Source: Clostridia bacterium | GTDB taxonomy: Bacteria; Bacillota_A; Clostridia; Christensenellales; CAG-138 | Assembly (NCBI GenBank): GCA_017394605.1 | Contig: JAFPXU010000065.1 | Span: forward strand, 1 to 15,572 | DNA length: 15,572 nucleotides | Direction of reading: 5' to 3' | Shown here: one piece after another, positions 13,151-15,572 of the stretch | Position numbering within the stretch: the stretch's first letter is position 1 | How the letters are laid out: each line of letters starts with the position of its first letter | Translations under genes and position numbers: made by a program | Notes under the pieces: generated by a model | Databases searched by the model: none | What the model was told of the DNA's origin: nothing | Seen by the model: the letters and a program-made list of their open reading frames with translations, nothing else

Positions 13151-15112
13151 TCACTTTCCCTCGGGATGGAGCGCAAATGCGTCCAGCCCGAGTTTTTTCA
13201 GCGTCTTCCGCGTCGGGATGCCGTCCTGTGTCCAGCCTCTCGCCCCGTAATATGTCGTTTTCAATGTTTCCAGAGGCACTTTGGTTTTCGGATTTTCAGG
13301 ATCCTGCGGGGTATCCGTCAGCCTTCCGGGAAGCGAATCGTCTTTTCTTGACACGCCGAACCGCGTGTTGATATGCCGTTCAAGCGTATATCCCCGTTTC
13401 CCGGCCTTAAAGAACGATCCGAAGTTGGACGGCATGCCGGTCACGAGTTTCAACGCTTTCGACTGATTGAAGATGACCGGAAGATTGAAACACACAATCC
13501 CCGGAAAAAGGTTAAGAAGACGTAGCAGCCAGCCGATTCTCGGAATCGCCAGACAGAATGTTTTCGTAAGCGCGCCGTTCGGACGGCTGATCAGAACCGG
13601 GGGAAAGAACGCGTATGTTGTAAACAGACACTGCCCGGCTGAGCTGACTGCCTCCATGAGATCCTGAAAGATGACGGTGAAATCCGCTTTCCCCTTCGGC
13701 GTAAGCGGATCCACATTCAGACTCAGACCCTCGATCAGAACCATGTATCCGCCGTTCAGATGGCACCCGCCTCTGTTCGAAACGGCATAACCCAGTCCGA
13801 GCCCGACCGAACGCCTCGGCTCATACGCAGCGAGTTCCATTCCCTTTGCGTTGATTGCGAACTCCTTGCCGCCGTATTTTTCGGAAAGACGTTTGCTTCC
13901 TTCGGCCAACTCATTCCCGATCCCGCGCCGGTAGGCAATGTCTTCGAATACACCCGAGATGTTCTCCTTACCGTTTTCCGCCCACGTAAGGCCGTTATCC
14001 CAAAGCCCCTTCTCGTTTGCCTCCATCGCGTAAGCCAGCGTGGACGCAGCGGAAATCGTGTCCATTCCGAGCTCGTCAAGCTGATAGTTCCATTTCAGGA
14101 TAGCGTCGAGGTCGTTGTTTAGAATGCCTCCGCCCAGAAGACCCAGCGTTTCCAGCTCCGGTCCTTTTACTTCACGTCCTTCCACCTCCACGGCCCTCGC
14201 GCACCGGATCGGGCAGGTCAGACATCCTTTGTTGACGATATTGTACTGTTCCGCGAGCGTTTCCCCATTCACCTTTTCGAAGTCGTCGTAGCGCCCGTAC
14301 ATATAGTTCTTTGTGGAAAGCTGCCCGCGCATCTGCATCGTGGAAACAAGCCCTGCTGTCCCAAGTCTTGGCAGCTGATCTCCCGTCAGGGGATGGGATT
14401 TCAGATATCGGACCCAGCTTCTGTTCAGGCGGTCGAGTTTCTCCCTGTCGTATACGCTGACGGTATGGTTCCCCGAAACCGTAATGCCCTTCAGGTTCTT
14501 GAATCCCATGACCGCTCCGACTCCGCCCCGTCCCGCCATCCTCTCGTTCGAAACGACGGAAGCGTAGCGAACCAAATTTTCCCCTGCGGGGCCAATGACG
14601 ATCTTGCCGTTTTTCGCCGGCTTCCCGCCCCTTGCCTCTGCGAGTTTTCCGTCGAGAGCCGTCTGGACTTCTCCCGTCTTCATTCCCCACAGATCCGAGG
14701 CATCGTGAAATTCAAATCTGTCGTTTTCGATTTCGATCCATACGGGGGAATCGGCTTTTCCGCGGATCACAAGCGCGTCATATCCTGCCTTTTTCAGGTA
14801 ATAGCCGAAGTTTCCGCCGCAGTTTGAAGAAGTCAGAAAGCCGGTCAGCGGCGACCGTGTCGACATATTGAATCTGGACGTGCTCGGGCATCCGGAACCT
14901 GTGAACGGTCCCGTGCTAACAACGATGACGTTGTCTTCCGAAAGAGGCTCCGTATCCGCGCCGACGGTATCTCCGATGATTTTTGCGGCCATGGTTTTCC
15001 CGCCAATGAAAAGACGACGTTCTTTGTCAGACCACGGATATTCTGCAACCGATCTGTTTGACAGATCGATCTGAATGACCGTGCCCATGTAACCCTTATA
15101 TTTTGTAGGCAT
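13151..15112 (-). CDS. aor: Tungsten-containing aldehyde:ferredoxin oxidoreductase
   Basis: A 653-aa protein, close to the usual AOR length. The N-terminal pterin domain starts YKGYMGTVIQIDLSN and has TGPFTGSGCPSTSRFNMSTRSP (68-88, in part) and AGRGGVGAVMGFKNLKGI (193-210). The [4Fe-4S] ligands are C297, C300, C304 and C495 (CLTCPIRC and SAGQC). The pterin motif DELGMDTIS is at 346-354. The enzyme oxidises aldehydes to carboxylic acids with ferredoxin, or reduces acids when ferredoxin is strongly reduced, using a W bis-pterin in the cytoplasm. The ATG at 15110-15112 has AGAGG about 10 nt upstream; the start MPTKYKGYMG matches family N-termini. First gene of an operon with moaD-like and Fd-ADH; the tungstate importer nearby supports tungsten over molybdenum. 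Confidence 0.95.
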   Translation of the reverse strand: MPTKYKGYMGTVIQIDLSNRSVAEYPWSDKERRLFIGGKTMAAKIIGDTVGADTEPLSEDNVIVVSTGPFTGSGCPSTSRFNMSTRSPLTGFLTSSNCGGNFGYYLKKAGYDALVIRGKADSPVWIEIENDRFEFHDASDLWGMKTGEVQTALDGKLAEARGGKPAKNGKIVIGPAGENLVRYASVVSNERMAGRGGVGAVMGFKNLKGITVSGNHTVSVYDREKLDRLNRSWVRYLKSHPLTGDQLPRLGTAGLVSTMQMRGQLSTKNYMYGRYDDFEKVNGETLAEQYNIVNKGCLTCPIRCARAVEVEGREVKGPELETLGLLGGGILNNDLDAILKWNYQLDELGMDTISAASTLAYAMEANEKGLWDNGLTWAENGKENISGVFEDIAYRRGIGNELAEGSKRLSEKYGGKEFAINAKGMELAAYEPRRSVGLGLGYAVSNRGGCHLNGGYMVLIEGLSLNVDPLTPKGKADFTVIFQDLMEAVSSAGQCLFTTYAFFPPVLISRPNGALTKTFCLAIPRIGWLLRLLNLFPGIVCFNLPVIFNQSKALKLVTGMPSNFGSFFKAGKRGYTLERHINTRFGVSRKDDSLPGRLTDTPQDPENPKTKVPLETLKTTYYGARGWTQDGIPTRKTLKKLGLDAFALHPEGK

Positions 15113-15157
15113 AGGCGCTGTACCTCTCTGATTTGATGATGGACATGATATATAAGC

Positions 15158-15186
15158 ATAGTAGCATAAACGACGTTGCGCTACAA
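15158..15186 (-). promoter_or_regulatory. Candidate promoter of the AOR operon
   Basis: On the minus strand TTGTAG (15181-15186) and TACTAT (15158-15163) are 17 bp apart, and TGC directly before TACTAT gives an extended -10. It would leave a leader of about 35-40 nt before the ATG at 15112, too short for a molybdenum-cofactor riboswitch. The hexamers are only 3 of 6 and 4 of 6 matches. Confidence 0.5.
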
Positions 15187-15200
15187 TCGCGCTTCAAACG

Positions 15201-15232
15201 GATTCTTCCCTTCACGCAAACCTGGAAGATTC
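15201..15232 (-). promoter_or_regulatory. Inverted repeat upstream of the AOR promoter
   Basis: GATTCTTCC (15201-15209) and GGAAGATTC (15224-15232) form a near-perfect (8 of 9) dyad with a 14-nt spacer, placed just upstream of the candidate -35. It could be an operator or activator site for aor. No regulator gene in the window is an obvious match. Confidence 0.35.
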
Positions 15233-15308
15233 ATGCAACGAAAAAAAACAGCCGATTTTGGTGTGCTCCCCGTCAAGAGGACAGTAAAATATCATAAGCT
15301 TTTTCGTA

Positions 15309-15335
15309 CAGAAGCATCCCTTGTGGGTGCTCCTG
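15309..15335. other. Hairpin in the IS 3' non-coding end
   Basis: CAGAAGCATCCC (15309-15320) and GGGTGCTCCTG (15325-15335) can pair around TTGT with a small bulge and a mismatch, just past the transposase stop. It lacks a T-run on the minus strand, so it is not a standard terminator; it may be an RNA or DNA structure of the element. Confidence 0.35.
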
Positions 15336-15340
15336 TTTCG

Positions 15341-15572
15341 TTAGGCAGCAAGCTTCATTTTGCGCATTTCCATCGGCGTCAGGATGCCGAGATTTCTCTG
15401 TATGCGCTGGGTGTTGTAGTAATCAATATAGCCTTCTATCGTCTGTACAAGGGATTCTCTGGAGGTAAAGCGTCTGCCGTAATAGCATTCCCGTTTCAAG
15501 ATGCCCCAGAAACCCTCCATCGGCCCGTTGTCAAGGCAGTGAGCGACTCTGGACATGCTTTGCACCATGCCC
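15341..15572 (-). CDS. IS3-family transposase (OrfB, integrase core), C-terminal part
   Basis: The last 76 or so residues of an rve-type DDE transposase; the frame is open to the window edge, so the N-terminal part is outside. The block MSRVAHCLDNGPMEGFWGILKRECYY contains the catalytic Glu (in PMEGFWG, usually A-P-M/A-E-S-F-F), and YIDYYNTQRIQRNLGILTP is the typical IS3/IS150 end. It cuts and joins the ends of the insertion sequence. Nothing in the visible part is broken. The Met at 15568 is an internal residue, not a start. Confidence 0.92.
   Translation of the reverse strand, partial: GMVQSMSRVAHCLDNGPMEGFWGILKRECYYGRRFTSRESLVQTIEGYIDYYNTQRIQRNLGILTPMEMRKMKLAA

Larger units (their letters stand above)
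15262..15572 (-). mobile_element. 3' end of an IS3-family insertion sequence, running off the window
   Basis: The transposase end lies at 15341-15572. Between it and the AOR leader, TGTGCTCCCCGTCAAGAGG begins at 15262 with the TG expected of an IS3-type terminal repeat, so the element probably ends near here. The other end, its terminal repeat and any target duplication are outside the window, so the border is tentative. Confidence 0.55.

Noticed and set aside
15113..15261. Molybdenum/tungsten cofactor riboswitch upstream of aor
   Set aside because: The predicted leader is about 40 nt and no multi-stem conserved structure was recognised by eye. A covariance-model search would be decisive.
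1..15572. CRISPR arrays, tRNA or rRNA genes
   Set aside because: No regularly spaced repeats, tRNA-like cloverleafs or rRNA stretches were seen on either strand.

Overview
The window reads as chromosomal DNA from an anaerobic Firmicute, probably a Clostridia/Lachnospiraceae-like bacterium. The signs are strong GGAGG-type ribosome binding sites with some TTG and GTG starts, a tungsten-type aldehyde:ferredoxin oxidoreductase (AOR), polyferredoxin modules, and a MerR/YbjQ pair. All genes but one lie on the minus strand. The exact taxon cannot be read from the sequence.

Layout from left to right: (1) an edge region with a hairpin/terminator, then a PTS_EIIC_2-type membrane protein (166-1248); (2) a NUDIX hydrolase with a TTG start and its own terminator (1452-1985); (3) a two-gene unit of YbjQ (2071-2388) and a membrane-anchored MerR regulator (2366-3007), preceded by a textbook MerR operator-promoter with a 19-bp spacer (3055-3085); (4) DNA polymerase IV (3162-4388); (5) a tightly packed molybdenum/tungsten cofactor and uptake operon, transcribed tupA > tupB > tupC > moeA > moeA-PBP fusion > mogA (10429 down to 4431); (6) one plus-strand gene, a ThiF/MoeB/HesA-like adenylyltransferase (10523-11203), divergent from tupA and convergent with the next operon; (7) an AOR operon, aor > moaD-like > ferredoxin::iron-alcohol-dehydrogenase fusion (15112 down to 11193), with a candidate promoter and a dyad upstream; (8) the 3' end of an IS3-family transposase running off the right edge.

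Regions 5-7 form one functional block. TupABC imports tungstate. MogA and the two MoeA proteins adenylate molybdopterin and insert the metal. The ThiF-like protein and the MoaD-like protein are the usual pair for making the thiocarboxylate sulfur donor. AOR uses the W-pterin cofactor, and the Fd-ADH protein can pass electrons and interconvert aldehyde and alcohol. Together they suggest a carboxylic acid <-> aldehyde <-> alcohol module (inference). The pathway genes moaA, moaC and moaE are not in the window.

The most unusual observation is that the TupA-like lipoprotein appears circularly permuted: the segment that normally ends TupA sits directly after the lipoprotein signal peptide, and the protein stops where that segment would normally begin. 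The second is an in-frame fusion of a four-cluster ferredoxin to an iron alcohol dehydrogenase, in which the dehydrogenase keeps a strong internal ribosome binding site and ATG.
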